This document shows, in pieces, positions 33,696 to 41,518 of a stretch of 64,000 nucleotides of DNA; positions within the stretch are counted from its first letter, which is position 1; the number at the start of each line of letters is the position of its first letter. The stretch is taken from positions 420,234 through 484,233 of the forward strand of contig NZ_BMVF01000004.1 in NCBI RefSeq assembly GCF_014650575.1. The letters run 5' to 3'. The notes beneath the pieces are model-generated. The model was not told the DNA's origin, made no database searches, and saw nothing but the letters and a program-made list of their open reading frames with translations. The translations under genes and the position numbers were made by a program. The stretch is from Streptomyces naganishii JCM 4654 (GTDB lineage: Bacteria > Actinomycetota > Actinomycetes > Streptomycetales > Streptomycetaceae).

Positions 33696-33974
33696 TCAGG
33701 CGTGGCGGTGGGAGCTCCGGCCGCCCGTGACGGCCCGGTACAGCACGAGCAGGATCAGCGAGCCGACGATGGCGGCGATCCAGGTGGACAGGTGGAAGAA
33801 GCCGTTGATCGAGTGGACGCCGAAGATGACCTTGCCGAGCCAGCCGCCGAGCAGTCCGCCCGCGATGCCGATCAGCATGGTGATGATGATGCCGCCCGGG
33901 TCCTTGCCCGGGAGGAGCAGCTTGGCGATGGCGCCGGCCAGCAGACCGATCAGGATCCAGGCGATGATGCCCAC
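33696..33974 (-). CDS. GlsB/YeaQ/YmgE-family stress membrane protein
   Basis: A 92-residue protein with three hydrophobic spans. The Gly-rich transglycosylase-associated signature is present: IAWILIGLLAGAIAKLLLPG, ITMLIGIAGGLLGGWLGKVI and WIAAIVGSLILLVLYRAV. ATG 33974 follows ATGGAGG. The family is stress-induced in many bacteria and has no known enzymatic role. It is divergent from the GH64 gene; CTTAA-type motifs at 34085-34112 lie in the shared gap. Confidence 0.92.
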   Translation of the reverse strand: MGIIAWILIGLLAGAIAKLLLPGKDPGGIIITMLIGIAGGLLGGWLGKVIFGVHSINGFFHLSTWIAAIVGSLILLVLYRAVTGGRSSHRHA

Positions 33975-34181
33975 GTTTCCTCCATGGTTCGACTGATGTC
34001 ACGTTCAGCGAATGTCACTGTCCTTATCGGATGCACACATCGGGCGAACGCAAACCTGACGGGACGAGCGGGCTTTGCCGTCCCCTTAAACGGCCCTTAA
34101 GAAGGGGTTAAGCGTCGGCGCCGCTCCCCTGGTTTCCCAAGTAACCCCAGGTCAAAGGGCTTTGGGTCGGCCGCGCACTGG

Positions 34182-34210
34182 TTGGCCGGTGTCGTTGAGC
34201 TGCGTACGAT
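34182..34210 (+). promoter_or_regulatory. Promoter of first GH64 gene
   Basis: TTGGCC at 34182-34187, a 17-bp spacer and TACGAT at 34205-34210 make a good SigHrdB-type promoter. The predicted start is near 34217, giving a leader of about 100 nt that contains the LacI-type operator. Confidence 0.55.
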
Positions 34211-34228
34211 CGGGCCCGGCCCCGGCGG

Positions 34229-34242
34229 TGAGAGCGCTCTCT
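34229..34242. promoter_or_regulatory. LacI/CebR-type operator at first GH64 gene
   Basis: TGAGAGCGCTCTCT, one base from the perfect palindrome TGAGAGCGCTCTCA found at the second GH64 gene. It differs from the CebR box TGGGAGCGCTCCCA by one base in each arm. It lies just after the predicted transcription start. Confidence 0.65.
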
Positions 34243-34319
34243 CCCCTGCTCGACCGCCGCCTGCCGCCAGCACGTCCCGCGTGCCCCGCACGCCCGAGCA
34301 CCAAGGAGACTCCCCCCAC

Positions 34320-35516
34320 ATGACACCCCGTCACCAGCGCGCCCTCGGCCGCAGGAAGTTCCTCGTCGCTCTCGGCGGCGCGGCGGTCGCCGCACCGGCC
34401 GTCGCCGCCATCGCCCCCCACGCCCTCGCCGGCACCACCGGGCAGACCAAGGCGGCCGCGGGCGCTCTGCCGCTGACGATCGTCAACAACAGCGGCTCCT
34501 TCGGCAACACCTCGGTCCACGTGTACATCGTGGGCAACCAGGACGGCCGCCAGGTGCGGGTCACCCCGGACGGCACCCTCGCCCCGATCGCCCTGTCGGA
34601 CAACGGCGCCGACGGCTTCACCGACTACGCGATATCCCTCGCCGGGAGCGGCGAGACCCGCCTGTCCCTGCCGCAGATGTCGGGCCGCATCTACGTGTCC
34701 CTCGGCCAGAAGCTGAAGTTCAAGGCCGTCACCGACGGCAACGGCAACGCCGCCCTCCAGTACCCGGCGGGCTGGGTGTCCTCCGACCCGAGCTTCGCGG
34801 TGCTGCACGACTGCGCGGAGTTCACGTACAACTCCTCGGGCATGTTCTGCAACACGACCATGGTCGACATGTTCAGCGTGCCGCTGAGCATCCGGCTGAC
34901 CGGCGCCAAGGACCAGACGACCGGCACGGTGCGCGCCGGCGGGCGGGCCGCCGCGTTCGCCGCGGTCCGGCAGGTGGAGGAGTTCTCGAAGCTGGTCGTC
35001 GGCGACACACGGGTGATCGCGCCCGGCCACGGGCTGGACGCGGGGCTGTTCGCCAAGGACTACTTCGCCCCGTACATCGACGAGGTGTGGAGCACGTACA
35101 CCGGCAAGGATCTGAAGATCACCACCAACGCGGGCACCTTCACCGGCCGGGTGCGCGGTGAACGGCTCACCTTCGACGGGCCGGCCCAGGTCTCCTTCGG
35201 CAAACCCTCCACCCGGGACGTGCTGTTCTGCGACGGCGCGCTGGCGGCGCCGAACGACGGCAGGACGGGCCCGGTCGCCGCGGTGCTCGGCGCCGGTTTC
35301 AACCGCTCGACGCTGCTGTCCCCGGCCGCCCAGCCGGTGACCGACGCCGCGTCCTTCTACCGCACCGCGATCACCAACCACTACGCCAAGGCCATGCACG
35401 CGGCGACCGAGGACGGGCGGGCGTACGGCTTCGCCTTCGACGACGTGGCGGACTTCGCCTCCTACATCCAGGACACCGCCCCGACCGGGATCCGGCTGAC
35501 CCTCACGCCGTTCTAG
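34320..35516 (+). CDS. Secreted GH64 beta-1,3-glucanase, Tat-exported
   Basis: A 398-residue enzyme cleaving beta-1,3-glucan (laminarin, fungal walls). The start is ATG 34320 behind AAGGAGA. The N-terminus is a twin-arginine signal (GRRKFLVALGGAAVAAPAVA, cut after about residue 38). The GH64 domain has SGRIYVSLGQKLKF, the likely catalytic Glu in CAEFTYNSSG and Asp in MVDMFSVPLS, and the C-terminal FDDVADFASYIQD. It is a close functional paralogue of the gene at 45249 but uses Tat rather than Sec. The shared LacI-type operator suggests induction by glucan oligosaccharides. Confidence 0.92.
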   Translation: MTPRHQRALGRRKFLVALGGAAVAAPAVAAIAPHALAGTTGQTKAAAGALPLTIVNNSGSFGNTSVHVYIVGNQDGRQVRVTPDGTLAPIALSDNGADGFTDYAISLAGSGETRLSLPQMSGRIYVSLGQKLKFKAVTDGNGNAALQYPAGWVSSDPSFAVLHDCAEFTYNSSGMFCNTTMVDMFSVPLSIRLTGAKDQTTGTVRAGGRAAAFAAVRQVEEFSKLVVGDTRVIAPGHGLDAGLFAKDYFAPYIDEVWSTYTGKDLKITTNAGTFTGRVRGERLTFDGPAQVSFGKPSTRDVLFCDGALAAPNDGRTGPVAAVLGAGFNRSTLLSPAAQPVTDAASFYRTAITNHYAKAMHAATEDGRAYGFAFDDVADFASYIQDTAPTGIRLTLTPF

Positions 35517-35599
35517 CGGCTCGGGCCGCCGTGGCCGCTTCGGCCGCTCGGCGACGGCTCCGGCGTGCGGGAAGGGGTGCGGCGTAGCAGCGTGGTGGT

Positions 35600-36724
35600 G
35601 TGCCGAAGCTTCCTGCCCCGCGCTCGCGCCGGGACCCCTCCCGGCGGGGCTGGCTGCGGGGCGCGCCGCCGCCGCGCTGGGTGCGGGTGCTGCCGCTCGT
35701 GCTGGTGGCCGCGGTCGGCGTGGCCACGCTGCTCAGCCCCAGCCCGCTCGACATCGGGTTCCTGCTGGGCGCCATCCCGCCGCTGGCCGTGCTGTCGTAC
35801 GGACCGCTGGCCACCGCGCTGCTGGGCTGCGCGGTGGTCGCCCTGCTGAGCGTGCCGGTCTTCCAACTGAACCACCCGGGCAACACCGATCTGGAGACGA
35901 TCGTCTTCGTCTCCGTCCTGAGCGTGTTCCTGTCCTACGTGCGCAGCCGGCGCGACCGTCAGCTGGACCTCGAGCGCACGGTCGCGGAGGCCGCGCAGCG
36001 GGCCGTCGTGCCGCCGGTCCCCGAGCGGGTGGGCCCGGTGCGGTGCGCCGGTCTGTACCGGGCCGCTCAGCGCGGGACCCTGGTCGGCGGGGACTTCTTC
36101 GACGTGCGCCGCGGCCCGCACGGGGTCCGGGCGGTGATGGGCGATGTGCAGGGGCACGGACTGGCGGCGGTGTCCACGGTCGCCGCGCTGCTGGGCAGCT
36201 TCCGCGAGGCGGTGCTCGACCGGACGGACCTGACGGCCGTCGCGGGAGCGCTGGACCGCCGGCTGGTGGTGGACTCGGCGGAGGTGCGGCACGCGGAGCT
36301 GTTCGCCACCGCGGTGCTGCTGGAGTTCGCCGACGACGGGCGGTCGGTGCGGGTGGTGACCTGCGGTCATCCGGCGCCGGTGCTGCTGCGGGACGGCAAG
36401 GCCACCGAGGTGGGGGTGGTGCCGTGGACGCCGCTCGGCCTGGGGCTCGCGGAGTCCGTACCGCAGCAGGAGGGGCACAGCGTGCCGCTGCGCCCGGGTG
36501 ACGTGCTGTTCCTGGCCTCCGACGGCGTCACCGAGGCCAGGAACGAGCAGGGCGCCTTCTACCCGCTGCTGGACCGCCTGCCCCGGCTCGCCGAACTCGA
36601 CCCGGGAGTCCTCGCGGACCACGTCCTGGCCGATCTCCTCGCGCACTGCGGCACGTTCCGGGACGACGTGACCATGCTGGTCCTCGCGCCCGCCGGGCCG
36701 GACGGCGCCGCGCCCGGTCCCTGA
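35600..36724 (+). CDS. SpoIIE-type PP2C serine phosphatase with membrane anchor
   Basis: A 374-residue protein from GTG 35600. Three to four membrane spans fill residues 27-112; a linker helix (RRDRQLDLERTVAEAAQRAV) leads to a PP2C/SpoIIE phosphatase domain from about 150. Metal-binding motifs are LVGGDFFDV, MGDVQGHGLAA and the late LASDGVTEARN and DDVTMLVL. Such enzymes dephosphorylate anti-anti-sigma factors and so release sigma factors. No PAS or GAF sensor is present, so sensing may be through the membrane part. The start has only a weak ribosome site. Confidence 0.9.
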   Translation: MPKLPAPRSRRDPSRRGWLRGAPPPRWVRVLPLVLVAAVGVATLLSPSPLDIGFLLGAIPPLAVLSYGPLATALLGCAVVALLSVPVFQLNHPGNTDLETIVFVSVLSVFLSYVRSRRDRQLDLERTVAEAAQRAVVPPVPERVGPVRCAGLYRAAQRGTLVGGDFFDVRRGPHGVRAVMGDVQGHGLAAVSTVAALLGSFREAVLDRTDLTAVAGALDRRLVVDSAEVRHAELFATAVLLEFADDGRSVRVVTCGHPAPVLLRDGKATEVGVVPWTPLGLGLAESVPQQEGHSVPLRPGDVLFLASDGVTEARNEQGAFYPLLDRLPRLAELDPGVLADHVLADLLAHCGTFRDDVTMLVLAPAGPDGAAPGP

Positions 36725-36754
36725 CGGCGATCCGCGGGGGCGGCCGCGAGGGCG

Positions 36755-37195
36755 TCAGCCGACGTCCCAGAGGAATCGGTGGGTGTGGATGCCGAAGTAC
36801 GGGAACGACTGGACCCGCCGCACGCCCTCGATCGGGCGCACCACGTCGTTGACGAAGTCCAGCAGGTCCCGCGGGCCCGGCGTGACGACCTCGGCGAACA
36901 GGTCGAAGCCGCCGGAGGTGAGGACCGAGTAGACGACCTCGGCCCGCCCGGCCAGCTCGTCGGCGACCGCGCGGGCGTCGCCGTCCACGGCGATGCCGAG
37001 CAGCGCCATGGCCTGTCCGCCCATCGCCATCGGGTCGGTGACGCCGACCACCTGGACCGCCTTGGAGTCCAGCAGCCGCTGGAGCCGCTGCCGGGCGGCC
37101 GACGCCGACAGGCCCACCCGGGGCCCGAGATCGGCGTACGCGATCCGCCCGTCGGTCTGGAGCTCGCGCAGGATGGCCCGGTCGATGTCGTCCAC
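36755..37195 (-). CDS. Lrp/AsnC-family transcriptional regulator
   Basis: A 146-residue regulator from GTG 37195. The HTH is DDIDRAILRELQTDGRIAY to LGPRVGLSASAARQRLQRLL. The C-terminal RAM (amino-acid-binding) domain covers the rest (MGGQAMALLGIAVDGDARAV, VYSVLTSGGFDLFAEVV). The aminotransferase gene lies upstream on the same strand, 188 bp away, so the regulator probably controls its amino-acid metabolism. A dyad upstream of the aminotransferase promoter is a possible target. Confidence 0.92.
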   Translation of the reverse strand: MDDIDRAILRELQTDGRIAYADLGPRVGLSASAARQRLQRLLDSKAVQVVGVTDPMAMGGQAMALLGIAVDGDARAVADELAGRAEVVYSVLTSGGFDLFAEVVTPGPRDLLDFVNDVVRPIEGVRRVQSFPYFGIHTHRFLWDVG

Positions 37196-37299
37196 GTGCG
37201 TCGCTTCCCCTCTCCGGCCGGATCGCCCCAGGGTAGTGGTGCGGTGGGGCGATCCGTGCGGGCGGTGCCTGGTGGTGCCGGGTCCTCGTCGTGCCCCGG

Positions 37300-37380
37300 G
37301 TGCCGGTGCGAACGGGGCCGGGGCCTGTTGTGCCGGTGCGGACGGTGCCCGGTGCGGGGCCCGGTGGTGCCGGTCGGCCC
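37300..37380. repeat. Short GC-rich repeat, 30-bp unit
   Basis: GTGCCGGTGCG recurs at 37300 and 37330, and a diverged GTGCCGGTCGG copy occurs at 37367, in the gap between the Lrp and aminotransferase genes. Confidence 0.6.
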
Positions 37381-37383
37381 GTG

Positions 37384-38733
37384 TCAGCCGGTCAGCTCGG
37401 ACAGGGCGGCGGCGAAGACCTCGGTGTGGGTGTCGACGTCGGCCTCGGTGGTGTCGGGGCACATCAGGGCCATGTTGTGGAACGGGGTGAGCAGGATGCC
37501 CCGGTTGGCCAGGTAGAGGTGGAGGAAGTCCTCGAGCTCGGCGTCCGCGGCGGCCGCCGACTCGGTGCCGTTGCGCGGGGCGGGGTCGGTGAAGCGGTAC
37601 TCGGTGCGCGCGCCGAGCCGGGCGACCGACCAGGGCAGCCCATGGGCCTCGATGCCCGCGCGCACCCCGGCCTCGAACCGCTCGGACAGCTTCGCCATAC
37701 CGGCGAACGCGTCGTCGGTGAGCACGTGCTCCAGGGTGGCGCGCGTCGCGGCGACGGAGAGCGCGTTGCCCGCCAGGGTGCCGCCGACGCCGCCCATGTC
37801 CACCAGATCCAGGTCGGCGCGGCCGAGCAGCCGGTCGGCGAGTTCCGCGGACAGGCCGTAGGCACCGGCCGGGATGCCGCCGCCGATCGCCTTGCCGATG
37901 GTGAGCAGGTCGGGCTCCAGGTCCCAGGCCGCGGTGCAGCCGCCGGGGCCGGCCGAGAAGGTGTGGGTCTCGTCGTTGATGAGCAGCGTGCCGTACCGAC
38001 GGGTCAGCTCGCGCACGCCGTCGAGGTAGCCGGCCTCGGGCAGGACGATGCCGATGTTGGTGAGCGCCGGTTCCATGAGGACGGCGGCGACGTCGCCGTG
38101 GGCGAGTTCGCGCTCCAGCCGGTCCAGGTCGTTGAACTCCGCGACGCGGCTGGTCAGAGTGACGTCGCAGGGCGCGCCCACGTTGCCCTCGCGGGCGGTG
38201 CCGCGGCCGTCCGGGCCGACGACGATGAGCGACTCGTCGACGCTGCCGTGGTAGCAGTAGCTGTTCACGAGGATCTTCGGGCGGCCGGTGACCGCGCGGG
38301 CGAGCCGGATCGCCCAGCGGTTGGCGTCGGTCGCGGTCAGCGAGAAGCTCCAGCGCGCCAGTCCGAAGCGGCGGGTGAGCTCGGCGCCGACCCACTCGGC
38401 GTCCTCGGTGGGCAGCATCGCGGTCGCGCCGCCGAGTTCGGCGTACCGGCGCCCCACCGCGTCGGCGACGACCGCCGGGGAGTGGCCCGCCATGGCACCG
38501 GTGTCGCCCAGGCAGAAGTCGATGTACTCGTGCCCGTCGACGTCGGTGACACGGGCGCCCCGGGCGGAGTCCAGATAGCGGGGGAAGGCGCCGGCGGTCT
38601 TGTTCATCCACGTCATCGGCACCCGCCCGAACAGGTGCTCGGCACGGTCGTACGCGGCCTTCGAACGTGGGTTGCGCCGCTCGGCCTCGGCGCTCTCGCG
38701 GGCGAGCAGGTGGTGCAGGCGGGTGCGGTCCAT
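37384..38733 (-). CDS. Class-III PLP-dependent aminotransferase
   Basis: A 449-residue enzyme of the HemL/GabT group from ATG 38733. PLP-site motifs are ATDANRWAIRLARAVTG (phosphate contacts), INDETHTFSAGPGG (Asp binding the PLP nitrogen, as DET) and the Schiff-base lysine in LTIGKAIGGGIPAGAYG. The N-terminal FPRYLDSARGARVTDVDGHEYID is typical of glutamate-1-semialdehyde-aminomutase-like proteins, but isolation from heme genes and pairing with an Lrp regulator favour a catabolic amino-acid or amine role. The substrate is not readable. Confidence 0.9.
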   Translation of the reverse strand: MDRTRLHHLLARESAEAERRNPRSKAAYDRAEHLFGRVPMTWMNKTAGAFPRYLDSARGARVTDVDGHEYIDFCLGDTGAMAGHSPAVVADAVGRRYAELGGATAMLPTEDAEWVGAELTRRFGLARWSFSLTATDANRWAIRLARAVTGRPKILVNSYCYHGSVDESLIVVGPDGRGTAREGNVGAPCDVTLTSRVAEFNDLDRLERELAHGDVAAVLMEPALTNIGIVLPEAGYLDGVRELTRRYGTLLINDETHTFSAGPGGCTAAWDLEPDLLTIGKAIGGGIPAGAYGLSAELADRLLGRADLDLVDMGGVGGTLAGNALSVAATRATLEHVLTDDAFAGMAKLSERFEAGVRAGIEAHGLPWSVARLGARTEYRFTDPAPRNGTESAAAADAELEDFLHLYLANRGILLTPFHNMALMCPDTTEADVDTHTEVFAAALSELTG

Positions 38734-38770
38734 GAGGGGTCCCGGTGGTCGGCGGCGATGGAATACCGGG

Positions 38771-38800
38771 ATCGTACGAGCGGAAAAGTCAGCCTGACAA
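38771..38800 (-). promoter_or_regulatory. Promoter of aminotransferase gene
   Basis: On the minus strand TTGTCA (38800-38795), 18 bp, TACGAT (38776-38771). The predicted start leaves a leader of about 30 nt before the ATG. Confidence 0.55.
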
Positions 38801-38813
38801 GCTTTTGGCACCA

Positions 38814-38839
38814 GAATCGATTGTTACGACGATCGATTC
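38814..38839. promoter_or_regulatory. Candidate Lrp-type operator
   Basis: GAATCGAT, 10 bp, ATCGATTC: perfect 8-bp arms just upstream of the aminotransferase promoter and about 155 bp before the divergent gene at 38992. The local AT content suits an Lrp/AsnC site. Assignment to the Lrp gene at 36755 is inference. Confidence 0.5.
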
Positions 38840-38991
38840 GAGTGTGGAGGCGGCTACGCCGGGTCGTCGAACGCACTACCGGAGATCGAACATCCGGGAC
38901 CGAAACGCCAGGTCGCGCCACCCCTTCCGTCCCATAGAAATATCTACGAGCATGCGTGGCCGTGGCGGGCGGACGACTTCGGGAGCGGAAC

Positions 38992-39453
38992 ATGACCAGC
39001 ACGAGGGGCGTGTACGGCGTGGAGTGGCTCGCCGCGGCCGCGCCCGATCCGCGGGCGTGCAAGCGGACGTGGGACGAGGGCGACGGCGTCGCGCTGCTGG
39101 CGGCCGGCCGGTTCTGGGACGTGCTCAGCGTGCCCGACCGGCTGGGCCTGCTGGCGCTGGAGATGCTGTGGCAGCCGGCGCTGCCGGTTCCCGGGCCGAC
39201 GCTGGTGGACACGGCCGCGCACCGGGTCGGCTTCTTCCTGCCGCCCGATCCCGGGAGCGGCTGGATCGGGGCGGGGGTGCGGCACGCGAGCCGGGGCTCC
39301 TGGGTGGCCGTGCCGCCGCCCTACCGGCCCGCGCGCTCGCTGGAGTGGCTGGTCCCGCCCGACGGCACCGGCTCCCTGCACCGCCCCGCGGCGCTGGAGT
39401 CGGCCCTGCGCCTGGCCAACGGAACGCTCACGGTGCTGCCGGCGCTCCCGTGA
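38992..39453 (+). CDS. Hypothetical protein (actinobacterial conserved type)
   Basis: A 153-residue protein from ATG 38992, behind GGGAGCGGA. It reads VEWLAAAAPDPRACKRTWDEG, VALLAAGRFWDVLSVPDRLG, VGFFLPPDPGSGWIGAGV and LEWLVPPDGTGSLHRPAALE. This resembles the small proteins related to the N-terminal half of bifunctional primase/polymerases often seen in Streptomyces, but no catalytic Asp pair is visible. It is cytosolic. Function is unknown. Confidence 0.65.
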   Translation: MTSTRGVYGVEWLAAAAPDPRACKRTWDEGDGVALLAAGRFWDVLSVPDRLGLLALEMLWQPALPVPGPTLVDTAAHRVGFFLPPDPGSGWIGAGVRHASRGSWVAVPPPYRPARSLEWLVPPDGTGSLHRPAALESALRLANGTLTVLPALP

Positions 39454-39487
39454 CGCGCCGGCTCCGCGCGGGCGGCCCGGGGGCGGC

Positions 39488-41038
39488 TCAGGCCGCCGGG
39501 GTGCAGCCCGCCGCGCAGAGTTCGCCGGGGTGGGGGGTGGTGCAGGCGACGACCGTGCGGGGCGGCGCGGGCGTGGCGCCGACTGGCGTGGGTGCGGACG
39601 GCAGGGGCACGTAGGTGACCCGGCTCGGGGCGGGGCGGTCGCCGGGCTGTGTGCGGCGGCCCCGGAGCAGGGCGCCCGCGCCGATGACTCCGGCGATGAC
39701 GACGCCGCCGATCACCAGGGCGCCCCTGGCTCCCGCGGTCTGCATCAGCAGGCCCAGCAGCGGCGGGCCGACCAGGCTCCAGCCGGTACTCGCGCTGCGC
39801 CAGACCCCGAGGACCCGGCCGCGCATGTGCGGCGGCGGGTCGGTCTGCAGGACGGTCGTGCCCGCGGTGTCGGAGACCGACTCCACCACCGCCATGGGGG
39901 CGACGAGCACCATCAGGACCCACAGGCTCGGGGAGAGCCCGGCACCGATCTGGAGCAGCGCGCCGGCCGCGGCCATGGCGCCGACGAGCCGTACGGAGGG
40001 GCTGCGCAGGCGTCCGGCCAGGACCGCGCCGGCCACGCCGCCCACCGCGAGCACGGTCGACACCGTGCCGAAGGCGCCGGCCGCGCCGCCCAGCGGGCCG
40101 GTGACCAGGACGGCGAGGGTGAGGGCGTAGTTCCGGCCGAAGATACCGCTGATCGCGGTGATGCCGGCCAGCGCGACGAGGCGGGGGCGGCGCAGGAAGA
40201 AGGCGAGGCCCTCACGGGCGCCGGTGCCGCGCCTGGACGGGGGCGCCGCTGCCGGACGCGGCCCGGCGGCGGACTTGGTCCTTGGCCCGGCGGCAAGTTT
40301 GTTCCGCGGCCCGGCGGCAGGCCTCGTCTGCGGTTCGGCTGCGGGGTGGGGGCGCAGGAAGGGGATGACCGCGGCGACGGCGAGGAAGGACAGCCCGTTC
40401 GCCGCGTACGCCGCTCCCGGGCCCCAGCAGCCGATCACCACGCCCGCCAGCGCGGTGCCGCCCACGCGGCCCGCCCCGCTGACCACCGAGCCCAGCGCGA
40501 TGGACGAGGGCACGTCCTTCGGCGGTACGAGGTCGTTGCCGAGCAGGGCGCAGGCGGGCGCGTCTACGGTGGCGATCAGGCCGGTGACGGCGGCGAGCAC
40601 CATCAGGACCGGGACGGACAGCCGGTCGGTGACCACCAGGGCCGCGGTCACGAAGCCGACCAGCGCGAGCAGCGCCTGGCTGACCGAGGCGGTGAGCCGG
40701 CGCGGCCAGGCGTCGACGGCGGCGCCGCCGGCCAGCCCCAGCAGCAGCCCGGGCGCGGCCTGCGCGGACAGCGACAGGCCGGTCGCCGCGGCGGAGCCGG
40801 TGAGGTGGAGCACCAGGAGGTTCTGCGCGGTCAGCTGCATCCAGGTGCCCGCGTTGGACACCAGGTTGGCCGCCGACCACCAGCGCATTCCGGGGTGGCG
40901 CAGGGCGCGCCACGGGGCGCGGTCCCCGGCGGCGGCCCCGGCGGGGCGCGGTCGCCGGGGCGAGGGAAGGATCACGCGGCGCGGCGCGGCGGCGGGCGGG
41001 CGCGCGGGCGCGGCGGGGGAGGTGGAGTGAGAAGGCAC
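39488..41038 (-). CDS. MFS exporter (EntS/MFS_3 type)
   Basis: About 516 residues if started at GTG 41038; an open frame continues to 41122 but the extra residues look random. About 12 membrane spans are predicted, with PGMRWWSAANLVSNAGTWMQ before TM1 and the MFS motif in LQTDPPPHMRGRVLGVWRS. The central cytosolic loop is repetitive: RPAAGPR, KLAAGPR, KSAAGPR units encoded by a 27-30-bp repeat. The family includes siderophore and macrolide exporters. The C-terminus after the last span has four cysteine/proline motifs of unknown meaning. The substrate is unknown. Confidence 0.85.
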   Translation of the reverse strand: MPSHSTSPAAPARPPAAAPRRVILPSPRRPRPAGAAAGDRAPWRALRHPGMRWWSAANLVSNAGTWMQLTAQNLLVLHLTGSAAATGLSLSAQAAPGLLLGLAGGAAVDAWPRRLTASVSQALLALVGFVTAALVVTDRLSVPVLMVLAAVTGLIATVDAPACALLGNDLVPPKDVPSSIALGSVVSGAGRVGGTALAGVVIGCWGPGAAYAANGLSFLAVAAVIPFLRPHPAAEPQTRPAAGPRNKLAAGPRTKSAAGPRPAAAPPSRRGTGAREGLAFFLRRPRLVALAGITAISGIFGRNYALTLAVLVTGPLGGAAGAFGTVSTVLAVGGVAGAVLAGRLRSPSVRLVGAMAAAGALLQIGAGLSPSLWVLMVLVAPMAVVESVSDTAGTTVLQTDPPPHMRGRVLGVWRSASTGWSLVGPPLLGLLMQTAGARGALVIGGVVIAGVIGAGALLRGRRTQPGDRPAPSRVTYVPLPSAPTPVGATPAPPRTVVACTTPHPGELCAAGCTPAA

Positions 41039-41251
41039 GGAGGAACGCTCGTGTGGGAGGACCGGACGGCTTGCCGTGCTGTGCCGCCAGGGGCGGCTCG
41101 GCGTTGAGACGTGGTCCGGCACAGCGGCTGCCCATCCTCACAGACGCCACGGGACAGTGGTTCCGCCGGGCCGGTCCGGTAATCGCGTGGCACCCCAACT
41201 GACGTTCGGTGCGCGGGAGTTGCGGGCGCGGTGGCGTTCCTCACAGGAAGT

Positions 41252-41345
41252 CGGGTACGTCCGTCCGTCACGTGACGCGGGTCTCGGCGGCCGCGGAAGC
41301 CGCGTACGTCCGTGCTTCACCTGCCGCGGGTCTCCGCGGGCGGCG
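41252..41345. repeat. 49-bp direct repeat, two copies
   Basis: GTACGTCCGT, then CAC(G/C)TG(A/C)CGCGGGTCTC, recurs at 49 bp spacing (41255 and 41304). The remaining gap 41039-41518 between two minus-strand genes has no other feature I can support. Confidence 0.65.
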
Positions 41346-41518
41346 GACGGAGGCTGGACCGGTCCCCCGTTCCGGTCCCGCCTCCGCAGCCGCGGCGCAC
41401 CGACGGCCCGCGGCCCGTCGAACGTACGCGCCGCGACCACGCGGCGGGTACCGCGCCGGTGCTCTTTCGGCCGTGCGAAGGACTCATCCGTGCACAGGTG
41501 CGTCCGGAACGTCCTCGT

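Noticed and set aside
36755..38611. 618-residue frame joining the Lrp gene with upstream sequence
   Set aside because: Only the last 146 residues are Lrp-like; the rest is a shadow of the aminotransferase. There is no fusion protein.
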